This document shows, one piece after another, positions 25,412 to 33,935 of a stretch of DNA of 64,000 nt. The notes beneath the pieces were generated by a model. That model was not told where the DNA came from and did no database searches. It saw nothing but the letters and a program-made list of their open reading frames with translations. Each line of letters starts with the position of its first letter. Positions within the stretch are counted from its first letter, which is position 1. The DNA lies in assembly GCF_008386395.1 (NCBI RefSeq), contig NZ_CP043761.1, positions 1,736,001 to 1,800,000 on the forward strand. Direction: 5' to 3'. The DNA comes from Paenibacillus sp. 37. GTDB lineage: Bacteria; Bacillota; Bacilli; Paenibacillales; Paenibacillaceae. The position numbers were made by a program, and so were the translations under genes.

Positions 25412-25511
25412 ATGAATCATGAACTATGCAATAAAATTAATGGATATTTAGAAGGAATAAGTAATGTACTTACTTTGGAGGATGTTCCATAGGTAATGAA
25501 GTATTTATCTT
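25412..25511 (+). pseudogene. Fragment of a small immunity-like gene
   Basis: ATG 25412 reads MNHELCNKINGYLEGISNVL and TLEDVP, then TAG at 25490 and, in the same frame, VMKYLS and a second stop. The pattern (short helical start, EGxxx helix, acidic second helix, YL) recalls the N-terminus of MafI-type immunity proteins. Between 25512 and 25673 I see nothing further. Confidence 0.35.
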
Positions 25512-25673
25512 AGATCTATATCAGTGGGGTTAATGGACAAATTTGCACTTCTCAGGCTGTCGAATCATCCTCGTTAGTCACTTAAGGATTACAGACTCGT
25601 GAACATAACAGGTTACAAGAAAGAGTTACAATTAGAATGAAAACATACGTATAAAAGTGGGAGAGCAAACAGC

Positions 25674-26018
25674 ATGAAGTTTAATTATAAGAATTTTTCT
25701 TGTGATACTGAGATCTATCTCAAAGACAATGACATTATAATCAGGTTTTTTAATCGATCTAAAGAACAAGCAGAAGCTGACATAATAAATCTAGTAATAG
25801 TTGATCCTGGGTATGGATATCTTTGCTTGAAAAATAAAGATGATGCAGCACTCTTAAGTGGATTCCTAGATGAGGACGTTTTTTCATCAGATGGGCATAT
25901 AGATGCAGCAATTAGTTTAATTGAAAAAATCAGTCCAGCTACTAAGAATATGTATACTCCTTATCATATTACACGGTTTAAACAAACCAGTTTCGTTGAA
26001 TATAACGGTGAATACTAA
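25674..26018 (+). CDS. Hypothetical protein, small
   Basis: 114 residues; ATG 25674 after GTGGGAGAG. No membrane segment. Alternating strands (SCDTEIYLKDNDIIIRFFN, LVIVDPGYGYLCLKNKDDAA) suggest a compact beta-rich domain. Identity unknown; it belongs to the run of small orphan proteins. Confidence 0.6.
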   Translation: MKFNYKNFSCDTEIYLKDNDIIIRFFNRSKEQAEADIINLVIVDPGYGYLCLKNKDDAALLSGFLDEDVFSSDGHIDAAISLIEKISPATKNMYTPYHITRFKQTSFVEYNGEY

Positions 26019-26166
26019 TAAAAGATTCTCGAAGGTGACATCGTCATCATAGATGTAACTAAGATACTGATTAGGATGTGTGGATAGTTCAAAGATTCTT
26101 GAATTCAGTTGCTTTCTGTGGAGGAACAGATCGATTCGTATTAGGGAAAGTGAGGGGAGAGTGAAT

Positions 26167-26730
26167 ATGAAGAAGAGAAATATAGTGGTCTTGTTATCCG
26201 TCAGTTTTATCTTAATCTTCTTATTCATCTATAAATACTACACGTTAAATTATACGAATGAGGGTATAACAAACAAGGTTTTAAATCAAGATGGATATGC
26301 ATTGACGCTGAGAACTCCAGAAATGCCGATTCAAATTTTTGTGAAATCTGAATGGATTCCATTCAGTGCAGGTGAACCTCTTAAAAGAGATATCAAAGTA
26401 TCAGAGACTCATAGCAGCAATTTGATATTAGATGTGCAGAACAGAGATGATGATATTTATTTTAGTTTTAGGACTACATTTAATATGGATGATCCATCTG
26501 GGGAGTTCATATATAATGGTCTGTTTAATGAGAATGGAACGTTTACTTATTCACCAGAGGAAGTACGGTTATATGATAAAAACATGAATCAGCTCTCCGT
26601 AGTTCAGACAGGTATTGGTCTTGAAGCATCGTTCTCATTCGGAATTGAAACGGAAGAACAGAAATTAATAAGTGAGGGATTCTATGTGAAGTACGATGGA
26701 TATAACGTGTATGATTATTCTAAGAAGTAA
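26167..26730 (+). CDS. Membrane-anchored protein of unknown function
   Basis: 187 residues from ATG 26167 after AGGGGAGAG; a longer reading upstream has no ribosome site. MKKRNIVVLLSVSFILIFLF is a signal anchor. The outside domain looks like a beta sandwich (GYALTLRTPEMPIQIFVKSE, NRDDDIYFSFRTTFNMDD). No lipobox. The general plan resembles the anchored proteins at 3194 and 14074, though the sequences are not alike. Confidence 0.65.
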   Translation: MKKRNIVVLLSVSFILIFLFIYKYYTLNYTNEGITNKVLNQDGYALTLRTPEMPIQIFVKSEWIPFSAGEPLKRDIKVSETHSSNLILDVQNRDDDIYFSFRTTFNMDDPSGEFIYNGLFNENGTFTYSPEEVRLYDKNMNQLSVVQTGIGLEASFSFGIETEEQKLISEGFYVKYDGYNVYDYSKK

Positions 26731-26750
26731 TTCAGCGGTCACACCAAAAT

Positions 26751-26768
26751 AGATAGGTGAAATCATTG
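26751..26768 (+). repeat. Cassette-start-like motif (scar)
   Basis: AGATAGGTGAAATCATTG resembles the start of the cassette at 31806 (GTTAGGTGAAATTATTG) but with GTT changed to GAT. A sister motif, AGATAGGAGAAATTATTG, lies at 18831-18848 and resembles the cassette start at 23843. Both stand between small orphan genes and could be old cassette junctions. Confidence 0.4.
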
Positions 26769-26842
26769 CATAAGAAACCAGGCTCTCAGATATCCCAGAA
26801 CATTGTAGAATAGATTTAACAATAAACAAATCAGGAGGATAC

Positions 26843-27397
26843 ATGGGTACAGACATTTGTTTCTTTGTAGAGGTAAGGCATTACAGGAGAGAATATGAAT
26901 GGAATAATGGTGCTGTAAGAGAAATAACAAAGAGTGAGGAAGAATTGAATAGTACTGCTCGCTGGATCAGTATGGATAAGTGGATGATTAATCCTGATTA
27001 TTACTTGTTTCCAGAAAAAAAGATCTCTAAATTGAAACTAAGTGATCCTCATGAATTTTATAGTGGGGGGCGGAATTATGATTTGTTTAGTGTTTTATCA
27101 AACACCAGGAATGATCAAAATCTACCTTTCATATCTTCGCCACGAGGAATTCCGGTAGATACCTCGCCAGACTTAAGTGAAGTTGTACTTGAGGATAAAG
27201 AAGATTTTTATGACCACAGTTGGCTTTTATTGGAGGAGATCCTTCAGTTCAATTGGGATCAAAGTTATTATTGTGATCAATTTATGGAGTACAGAAATAT
27301 TAAAAATACATGCTCTGAATTTATCAATGTAACCATTCCAAAGTTATTGAAATTAGGGAGTACGGAAGATGTAAGAATGATTTTCTGGTTTGGTTAG
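26843..27397 (+). CDS. Hypothetical protein, MGxDI family
   Basis: 184 residues, ATG after CAGGAGGAT. It starts MGTDICFFVEVR and continues with FYSGGRNYDLFSVLSNTRN, RGIPVDTSPD and DHSWLLLEEIL. This order (MGCDIH-like start, RNYxLF, RGxP, HSWL) is that of a widespread family of small phage- and accessory-region proteins of unknown function; here the usual Cys and His are Thr and Cys. Soluble. Confidence 0.75.
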   Translation: MGTDICFFVEVRHYRREYEWNNGAVREITKSEEELNSTARWISMDKWMINPDYYLFPEKKISKLKLSDPHEFYSGGRNYDLFSVLSNTRNDQNLPFISSPRGIPVDTSPDLSEVVLEDKEDFYDHSWLLLEEILQFNWDQSYYCDQFMEYRNIKNTCSEFINVTIPKLLKLGSTEDVRMIFWFG

Positions 27398-27519
27398 ATT
27401 TTATTGAGAACGCATTCGTAAAGGCGGGAGCAAATGCAGGACTATAAGGTTGCTCTGCCCTGATACCTTTATATCGTGATGAAATTACAGTTATTTTTAA
27501 TGTTAAAGGAGATCAGCTA

Positions 27520-29316
27520 ATGCAAATAGTTCGAAGGCATGGCTATGCTAACAAAGTGGTCGCCTGTGTTCTGTTATTCGTGTTTCTCATTATGGCATGC
27601 GGGTTACCGGCCCACGCTGAGATAGAGAATGTGGAGACTACGCCTTCCAGGATTCCGTTGTCCTCGCTAGAGGAGACGATCGATTCTTATGTGGCTACGC
27701 ATGAGAAAAACACCGCTGCCGTTTCAATTGTGACTATCAAGAATGGGGAAACGATTTATAGTAAGGCCTATGGCTATGCAGATATTGAGCAACAGAGAAA
27801 GGCGGACAGCTCTACTGTTTTTGAATGGGGTTCCGTCACTAAACTGTTGGTCTGGACGAGTGTAATGCAGCTTGTCGAGCAGGGAAAGCTCGATCTACAT
27901 ACTAATATTCAGGAATATCTACCGAAAGGGTTTCTAAAGAAGCTGGAGTATGATGCCCCCATTACGCTATTAGATCTTATGAATCATCAAGCGGGTTGGG
28001 AGGATAGGATGCTTGAGTTATGGTATCTATCCGAGAATCAAGTTATGGATCTGGGAGAAACATTGCAAAAATTTGAGCCAAGACAGATCTATGAACCGAG
28101 GAGTGTATTTGCTTATTCAAACTATGGTGTTGCTATGGCTGCCTACATCGTAGAAGTGCAGAGCGGACAACCTTTTTACGAATACGTGAATGAACATATA
28201 TTTAAACCACTGGATATGAAAGAAACTACGATTCATCCATCACATCAAGATCGTCCAGACCTCGTGCTGAGAAGGGATCAGATTCAAGGCTATACTGCTA
28301 ATGCCGAACTCATCCCCAAAACCAAAGTATACATGAACATATATCCTGCAGGAGGTGCCATGGGCACCGCAGAAGATGCAGCAAAATTCCTAGCAGCCCT
28401 GATGCCAATCAATCGTGGTAATTTATTATTCAAGAACAAAGAAACCTTAAACGAAATGCTGTCAACCAGTCTGTATTATGATGGAACTTCTATCCCTCGA
28501 ATCGCACATGGATTCATTGAGGTAGAGTACTGGACACCTGCACTGGAACACGGTGGGAATACATTGGGGTTTTCGAATAAATTGATCTTTGACCCGAAAT
28601 CTAATTTTGGGTTAGTGGTGATGACCAACCAGTTCGAAGAAGAGGTATATTGTTTCGGTCTTGTCCAGAAATTGTTTGGGGATAATTACAGCACTAGCTC
28701 TGTAACCTCTGGAAATGATGGATATTATCTCACTACACGACGTTCCGGTTCTGGATTTACGAAGCTTTATTCGATTCTCTTGCTGAAAAAGTATTCCACA
28801 TTTGATCTTAGTAACTTCACCAATGTTGTTGAGAAAGATGGTGTCGTTGAGAAGGTCTCCTTTACTTACAATGATTATGTACGTGTATCAAGCTCAACGA
28901 TGATCTGGATCATTGCCTCTTTAATAGCTCTTGCAATAGCCATCGTATTCAATTTGAGAGCTGTGATTGGCTATTTTATCCGATTATGTTTTTACAGATT
29001 GAAAAAATGGGAAAGACCCGGGACAGGGTTTGATAAATATCATGTTGCCATTAATATTGCAGGTCTGGCATTCCTACTGAATACTACAGTACTAGCCATG
29101 CGAGCATTGAGTTTAAACGCCTCTTATTCTTCATTACGAATTCATCTCATCTTTAACCTGATTTATGTGATTCTAGCTTTAGCATATCTTGTCTTGCTAA
29201 TCTACAAACTGTGGAAGATAAGTTACAGCAAAAAGCGAAAGGTTGTATATATCATGACCGGAGTATCGGCTTTCCTATTTGCTACTTTTATTGTGGGATG
29301 GGATTTGTATTTTTAG
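27520..29316 (+). CDS. Membrane-anchored beta-lactamase-family serine hydrolase (copy 2)
   Basis: 598 residues, ATG after AAAGGAGAT. Same plan as the gene at 19036: signal peptide (here ending in CGLPAHAE), S-V-T-K at about residue 105, YSN, H-G-G for the third motif, and a four-helix membrane tail. About two thirds of residues look identical. It keeps all catalytic residues, so both copies should be active. Both stand after small orphan genes and before a recombinase module (22812 and 29902), which suggests that a whole block was duplicated. Confidence 0.9.
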   Translation: MQIVRRHGYANKVVACVLLFVFLIMACGLPAHAEIENVETTPSRIPLSSLEETIDSYVATHEKNTAAVSIVTIKNGETIYSKAYGYADIEQQRKADSSTVFEWGSVTKLLVWTSVMQLVEQGKLDLHTNIQEYLPKGFLKKLEYDAPITLLDLMNHQAGWEDRMLELWYLSENQVMDLGETLQKFEPRQIYEPRSVFAYSNYGVAMAAYIVEVQSGQPFYEYVNEHIFKPLDMKETTIHPSHQDRPDLVLRRDQIQGYTANAELIPKTKVYMNIYPAGGAMGTAEDAAKFLAALMPINRGNLLFKNKETLNEMLSTSLYYDGTSIPRIAHGFIEVEYWTPALEHGGNTLGFSNKLIFDPKSNFGLVVMTNQFEEEVYCFGLVQKLFGDNYSTSSVTSGNDGYYLTTRRSGSGFTKLYSILLLKKYSTFDLSNFTNVVEKDGVVEKVSFTYNDYVRVSSSTMIWIIASLIALAIAIVFNLRAVIGYFIRLCFYRLKKWERPGTGFDKYHVAINIAGLAFLLNTTVLAMRALSLNASYSSLRIHLIFNLIYVILALAYLVLLIYKLWKISYSKKRKVVYIMTGVSAFLFATFIVGWDLYF

Positions 29317-29345
29317 AAGGGCACTCATGAAGAGGTATTGGAGTG

Positions 29346-29381
29346 AAAGACAGCAGTTCCTCATCGGGGACTGCTGTCTTT
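29346..29381. terminator. Terminator, convergent genes
   Basis: AAAGACAGCAGT (29346-29357) pairs perfectly with ACTGCTGTCTTT (29370-29381). It serves the hydrolase gene and overlaps the end of the minus-strand gene at 29361. Counterpart of 20937-20972. Confidence 0.85.
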
Positions 29382-29756
29382 GTGTTTATATGCTCTTTGG
29401 CTTTTGAAGAAACTGTAAATGACCATTAGAATATTCAATAATAATAGACCTATATATCCATCTGTTAACTTTGTACGTTCAACCCACTTGTTCACTAACT
29501 CTCCAGAGAGAGCTTGTTTTCCTAAATATTTATTTATATCATTCGGATGAGTTTCATCTATATATATAAGTGGAAACTCCATGCTGTTGGAAGAAGCAGC
29601 TAGCGGCGGATAGAACTCTACCCATTTTTGACCTGCCCATCGATCATACTTATAATGCAAGTCTGCGCTGGATTCAAGATTATCCCACCTGAGAAAACCC
29701 AATATGATTAGAATACAAAGTGTAAAGACGCTAAATATTAACTTCTTGTTATTCAA
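29361..29756 (-). CDS. Two-helix membrane protein of unknown function
   Basis: 131 residues from a TTG at 29756 with AAGGATGG upstream. Hydrophobic helices at the N-terminus (LIFSVFTLCILIILGFLRW) and near the C-terminus (GYIGLLLLNILMVIYSFF) flank an outside loop rich in Tyr and Trp. It has no counterpart beside copy 1 of the hydrolase. The stop lies in the shared terminator. Family not recognised. Confidence 0.6.
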   Translation of the reverse strand: MNNKKLIFSVFTLCILIILGFLRWDNLESSADLHYKYDRWAGQKWVEFYPPLAASSNSMEFPLIYIDETHPNDINKYLGKQALSGELVNKWVERTKLTDGYIGLLLLNILMVIYSFFKSQRAYKHKDSSPR

Positions 29757-29901
29757 ATAAACACCATCCTTATGTGTGTACTACTAACAATATCACTGTG
29801 TGAAAACAACTTTATCATCCGTTTATTCTATCAGCATTTTCCGTTATCTGTAAGTAGATTGTTTCAATGAAATGCTAGTAAGTAAAAAACCAATCGATCA
29901 A

Positions 29902-30134
29902 AGAATCGTTGCAGCAGGTTTTCGAAGAAGCTAGACAGCCTGCAGGGATTGCAAAAGTGGTGAGTATTCATGCGCTTCGCCACTCATTTGCTGGAAAACG
30001 GGAAAGATCTACGGTACATCCAGGTGCTACTCGGTTATAAAAGTGCACGAACAAACTCAGCGCTATACGCATGTTAGTATGAAAAATATTCATCGCATTC
30101 AAAGCCAATCGGATCATATGGATACGGGAATTGA
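29902..30134 (+). pseudogene. Tyrosine recombinase remnant (module C)
   Basis: Only the 3' end remains, similar to 23478-23718: VFEEARQPAGI, then frameshifts inside the ALRHSFA and TQRYTHVS blocks (an extra A in ACAAACTCAGCGCTATACGC, and a lost base near CACTCATTTGCTGG), and IHRIQSQSDHMD before TGA at 30132. The catalytic Tyr codon can still be seen. No N-terminal part, no terminator. It cannot make a recombinase. Confidence 0.85.
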
Positions 30135-30262
30135 GCCTCCCTATAATTCTCCCTTTTTCACCAAATTTTTCTTCGCAAAAGTCACCGTATAGGTTATCAT
30201 ATACCTAGTTCAGATATCAGGCAGGAAGTGTGGTATTTACGAAGTACATAGATTAGGTAGTT
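30135..30262 (+). other. attI-like recombination platform, module C
   Basis: Conserved with 23719-23845: shared TTCTTCGCAAA, TAGGTTATCATATAC, CAGATATCAGGCAGGA-type and GTGTGGTATTTACGAAGTAC segments, ending at GTT (30260-30262). From that base the sequence differs, and a cassette starts (GTTAGGC). The array of four cassettes runs from here. Confidence 0.72.
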
Positions 30263-30305
30263 AGGCGAAACTTCGTAGTAGATAATAATAAAGAGGAGTA
30301 CATTA

Positions 30306-30947
30306 ATGGATTATGCTATTATCCGCATGAACGAGGTTTTTCCAAGTGATAATGATGTTGCTAAGTGGGTAGTTGGATTGGCAGTCATACATAATGATTT
30401 TCTCTTTCTAAAGAAGAAGTTATTCAAATCTTCAGACGTGCTTTCGGACTTGATTTCAGAAGCACCATCTATCCTTAAAATTCTCACTGCTTCCCTAAGA
30501 GAGGCTATTTTCTATCTAGAGGAGTCTGAAAAATTAGCAGAAATAAGGACATATATTAATTCTTTACCTGAGCAGTTAATCCAGATGTATATGGCTCTTA
30601 AACTTCTATTTAGAAACGGTGCAAAGGCAGATTTATTGCAAAAATTAACAAACGCAAGAAACATAACTTATCATTACTCCAAACCTCAAAGGAACGAACT
30701 ATCAGAAGCATTAAAAGCGTTGAGCAATGAAATTATATTTTACGAAGAGAACGACCAAAGGTTCTTGTTTGCAGAGCACGTAAGGAATACAATTTTATTA
30801 AATTCATTGTTTTCGTCTAATGAAATCAGATTAGGACAAGAGTTGCCCATATCAGAATTAATAATAAGTATTAAAGAATCTATAGAGACCTTCATTGATT
30901 TTTCTAACAAGGTGAGTAGACACTACTTGGAAGATTTTTGTGAGTGA
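30306..30947 (+). CDS. HEPN-like protein (cassette gene 1)
   Basis: 213 residues, ATG 6 bases after AAAGAGGAG. Almost all helical. The segment LLQKLTNARNITYHYSKPQR contains R-N-x3-H (RNITYH), the RX4-6H motif of HEPN nucleases, placed between two helices as in that superfamily. HEPN proteins are often RNases in toxin-antitoxin and antiviral systems. This is a motif match only. The gene is the sole cargo between GTTAGGCGA (30260-30268) and TCGCCTAAC (30960-30968). Confidence 0.7.
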   Translation: MDYAIIRMNEVFPSDNDVAKWVVGLAVIHNDFLFLKKKLFKSSDVLSDLISEAPSILKILTASLREAIFYLEESEKLAEIRTYINSLPEQLIQMYMALKLLFRNGAKADLLQKLTNARNITYHYSKPQRNELSEALKALSNEIIFYEENDQRFLFAEHVRNTILLNSLFSSNEIRLGQELPISELIISIKESIETFIDFSNKVSRHYLEDFCE

Positions 30948-30961
30948 TTCATTGCAGCATC

Positions 30962-31077
30962 GCCTAACATAATATTCAAGCAACGGCTCCGTTGGAGCCT
31001 TGGTCTGCGGGAAGGAATTCGAGGAGGGATTTCAGCAGACAACCCCTTCGGGGTTCGTGAATACAGGAACGTTAGAT
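30962..31077 (+). repeat. attC-like site 1
   Basis: 116 bases. Outer boxes GCCTAAC (30962-30968) and GTTAGAT (31071-31077); inner boxes ATTCAAG and CGTGAAT; two internal stems (GGCTCCGTTGGAGCC and AACCCCTTCGGGGTT). The left outer box pairs perfectly with the start of the cassette it closes (GTTAGGC, 30260), not with its own right box, as expected when the crossover falls between G and TT. Confidence 0.85.
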
Positions 31078-31125
31078 GAAATTCCTTAAAAGCAATAGAT
31101 ATACTAAATTAAAGGAGAAATTATC

Positions 31126-31686
31126 GTGGGAACATATGAATTAAAACTTAAATTTAATTTTGGTAATAATACGTTGTATGAATTGGGGTATTTTTCTACA
31201 GATTTATATCAATTGATTGTTTTTAGTGAGTTGATGCAAAACGAAAGATTTTCGCTTATTGATGAGAACTTTTTATCCTCAAGACAAAAATTCATTATGA
31301 CAAGAAATAATTATTTGCTTAGAGAATTCAGAAATAGAGCACAAATTAAAAGTATCAACAATGGATGTATTGAACTTGTTATTGCTGGAGTATCATGTAT
31401 GGCAACGATAATAGTCCCATGCCTTATTTATAGGTTGCAGGCAAAAAACAATAAATCTCAAGATATATTTTTTGAAATAAGTACAAATGATAGTGAATTA
31501 AATGAATTCTTAGATGAATTTAATAAAGGGCTTTATGGGAAAGGAACCGAGGGTTTAACATGGTTGTTTAAGAGATTAGAAGAGAAAGGATATAGTGTTA
31601 GTTCATCAGGAGAGCATGTCTTTAATATTGAAAGAATGATAGAAAGATATGAGAAACGCACGATTAAATTAATAAATAAATATTGA
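31126..31686 (+). CDS. Hypothetical protein with one membrane helix (cassette gene 2)
   Basis: 186 residues from GTG 31126 after AAAGGAG. A soluble N-terminal part (LKLKFNFGNNTLYELGYFST) is followed by a hydrophobic stretch at about residues 84-105 (GCIELVIAGVSCMATIIVPC) and an acidic-then-basic C-terminal domain of 80 residues. The arrangement, with a helix in the middle, is seen in membrane-perturbing effectors of defence systems, but no family is recognised. Sole gene between GTTAGATGA (31071) and TCATCTAAC (31723). Confidence 0.7.
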   Translation: MGTYELKLKFNFGNNTLYELGYFSTDLYQLIVFSELMQNERFSLIDENFLSSRQKFIMTRNNYLLREFRNRAQIKSINNGCIELVIAGVSCMATIIVPCLIYRLQAKNNKSQDIFFEISTNDSELNEFLDEFNKGLYGKGTEGLTWLFKRLEEKGYSVSSSGEHVFNIERMIERYEKRTIKLINKY

Positions 31687-31716
31687 TTGAGTGTAAAGCT
31701 AAAAGCCAGGAACATC

Positions 31717-31812
31717 ATCTAACAATATATTCACGCTGCGGGCATACGCCCTTGATCCGGCATACGCCGGACACTCGACAGGCGTCGAGTCGTGAATACA
31801 GGAACGTTAGGT
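31717..31812 (+). repeat. attC-like site 2
   Basis: 96 bases. Outer boxes ATCTAAC (31717-31723) and GTTAGGT (31806-31812); inner boxes ATTCACG (31730-31736) and CGTGAAT. Between them three stems: GGGCATACGCCC, TCCGGCATACGCCGGA and CTCGACAGGCGTCGAG. The strands differ in the outer spacers (5 versus 8 bases), giving the bulge that orients attC sites. Confidence 0.88.
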
Positions 31813-31837
31813 GAAATTATTGCAAAGGATGGTAAAC

Positions 31838-33127
31838 ATGAAAAGAACAAAAGCTCAAGTCGAATTTGAAACTATATTTAAAAAATTTATATTTAATATT
31901 AATTCACTAAGAACGTACATCAAAAGTGTTTCATTATCGCTTGATAATCAAAAAAGTGATCACAAATTCGTTGAATCTCTTGATAATGCAATAGAGCTTC
32001 TTATTCGCAAGAAAATAAATCCTTCTGAATTTAACGACCATAATGAAAAATTTGAAGAACTGGAAGAGAAACTCAAGGAGAAATTCAATTTAGAAATTGA
32101 TTTAGAAGAACCAGAAACCGCAAAAGTTACAATGACTGGCGGTCTTACTGGAAAGATAAAAGATCAGTTTGAATCTTACAAATTAAATAAGAATCAAGTT
32201 AATATCTTATACCAAAGTTCATTGATAAGTCTTGCTACTTTTTTTGAGTTATTAGTTGCGAGTATTATTAAAAAACGTTTATTTGATTATCCTAGTGCTT
32301 TGAATATTGATGAAAGATCTTTAACTCTCGAAGAAATTAGAAAGCTTGGCTCATTTGAAAATGCAGAAATATATCTAATTGAAAATGAAGTTGAACAAAT
32401 AATGAGAAAGAATATACTGGATTGGATTGAGTATATGAAAAAAAACTATAAATCAAAATTTCTATTCCTAACTGATATAGAGGCTAAACTTTTTGAAGTT
32501 TTTCAGAGAAGAAATCTCTTTGTTCATAATGAAGGAATTGTAAATAACATTTATTTATCAAGAGTAAATCAAGATTTAGTTAAAGATTTTAGCCTTGGGA
32601 AGAAGATAATTATTACTAATGAATATATGGATGAAACAATTGATTTAATTGAATATGTAGGAGTAATTCTTGCACTGGAGTTGTGGCAAAAATTCGAAAA
32701 AGTGTCTATGGTTCGTCAGGATCTTATACAAGAATATGGATTTGAATTTATGCTTCAAGGAAAGTGGAAATTATCTAGAGAAGTGTTTAGTTTACTAATA
32801 AATGAAAGAGAGATTGGTAATCGTAGTAAAACTATGGGGCTTATTAACTATTGGCAATCATTTAAAAATTTAAACGAGTATGATCAGGTAATTGGTGAAA
32901 TTGAGAAGGAAGATTTTTCTGATAGAAGTCTGGATTTCCAACTATGTTTTTTCGCTCTTAAGGATGACTTTAATAATTTTTTTAATATTCTTCCAGAGGT
33001 CTGTCCTTCGGAGATATCTCTTGAACATTTAAAAAAATGGCCAATTTTTAATTCTGTTCGACAAACAGCTGAATATGAAGCTTTTATTGAGAAAATGACA
33101 AACACAAAAAATGAAATAATATCGTAA
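31838..33127 (+). CDS. HEPN-domain protein, defence-like (cassette gene 3)
   Basis: 429 residues from ATG 31838, 8 bases after AAAGGA. Long coiled-coil-like N-terminal helices (EKFEELEEKLKEKFNLEIDL), then FFELLVASIIKKRL and, near residue 235, EVFQRRNLFVHNEGIVNNIY. This last block, with R-N-L-F-V-H (RX4H) followed by NEGIVN, is the usual form of the HEPN motif in abortive-infection type proteins. An alpha-solenoid tail follows. An RNase role is inferred. Sole gene between GTTAGGTGA (31806) and TCACCTAAC (33160). Confidence 0.8.
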   Translation: MKRTKAQVEFETIFKKFIFNINSLRTYIKSVSLSLDNQKSDHKFVESLDNAIELLIRKKINPSEFNDHNEKFEELEEKLKEKFNLEIDLEEPETAKVTMTGGLTGKIKDQFESYKLNKNQVNILYQSSLISLATFFELLVASIIKKRLFDYPSALNIDERSLTLEEIRKLGSFENAEIYLIENEVEQIMRKNILDWIEYMKKNYKSKFLFLTDIEAKLFEVFQRRNLFVHNEGIVNNIYLSRVNQDLVKDFSLGKKIIITNEYMDETIDLIEYVGVILALELWQKFEKVSMVRQDLIQEYGFEFMLQGKWKLSREVFSLLINEREIGNRSKTMGLINYWQSFKNLNEYDQVIGEIEKEDFSDRSLDFQLCFFALKDDFNNFFNILPEVCPSEISLEHLKKWPIFNSVRQTAEYEAFIEKMTNTKNEIIS

Positions 33128-33153
33128 GTTTACTCATAGAAGGTGAAAACATC

Positions 33154-33347
33154 ACCTAACACAAGATTCACGCTGCGACCTGTGGTCTTGGTCCGGACCG
33201 GAGCAATAAGAAGCGGATTCGGTTGGAGTAATTGCAGTGGCAGGGAAGCAGATTCAGCCGGACAACCCTGCACTCCCTTAGCACATCGCGGTCCTTACCT
33301 TCGCTCACTTAAGGCTGTGAGGGTTCGTGAATCCAAGAACGTTATGT
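33154..33347 (+). repeat. attC-like site 3 (long)
   Basis: 194 bases. Outer boxes ACCTAAC (33154-33160) and GTTATGT (33341-33347); inner boxes ATTCACG and CGTGAAT. The middle is longer than in the neighbours and looks like a larger branched stem (GCGACCTGTGGTC at the left, TCCTTACC and CCTTCGCTCACTTAAGG at the right). Confidence 0.82.
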
Positions 33348-33389
33348 GAAAGTAATTGGAAGATCAAAAGGAGGTAAATATGAATAATA

Positions 33390-33908
33390 TTGGAATATAT
33401 ATTACTGATTTCTGCAATAACAGTGGCTTATTTGACTTACAGAAATCAAATGAAGCTAAAAGCTTTTGAAATTTTCTTGAAAAGAAGGGAAGATGTACTT
33501 AGTGATATTGAAAAATACTTAGAAATGTTACATCAAGTTAAACTAGAGATTGATTTAGATAATGACGAGAAGAAACCAAATTTGTCTAAATTCAGTACTG
33601 AATATTTTCATGAAGGTCTTATATTATTTCATAAAATTAAAGGTGCTAATTTTGGGGAATTTTCAAATATATTAGCGAGTAATTTCTGGACATTAATCAA
33701 TGAAAGATTAACCAATAATAAGTTAGATAAGGATGAACTTCTTGATTGGATTCATAGAATTCAAAACATATTATCTATTTTATATGGATTTGCACATAGT
33801 ACAGTAAATTCAGAAATCCAGTCAATTACATTACCCCTTCATAAAAAGACATTGAAGTATTGGAAAGAAAGAAGGAAAACTAGAAACTTGAAGGACGAAC
33901 AAAAGTGA
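33390..33908 (+). CDS. Small membrane-linked helical protein (cassette gene 4)
   Basis: 172 residues from TTG 33390. A strong site (AAAAGGAGGT, 33367-33376) fits better with an ATG at 33380, but that frame stops after 29 codons, so either the TTG is used or a frameshift has occurred. The first helix (YILLISAITVAYLTY) is hydrophobic; the rest is charged and helical (KAFEIFLKRREDVLSDIEKY). Sole gene between GTTATGTG (33341) and CACATAAC (33942). Confidence 0.65.
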   Translation: MEYILLISAITVAYLTYRNQMKLKAFEIFLKRREDVLSDIEKYLEMLHQVKLEIDLDNDEKKPNLSKFSTEYFHEGLILFHKIKGANFGEFSNILASNFWTLINERLTNNKLDKDELLDWIHRIQNILSILYGFAHSTVNSEIQSITLPLHKKTLKYWKERRKTRNLKDEQK

Positions 33909-33935
33909 TTACAATCCGAAGAAGAAATTGCCTCC

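Noticed and set aside
32884..33105. Minus-strand frame inside the HEPN-like cassette gene
   Set aside because: Antisense of a well-formed coding region, no ribosome site.
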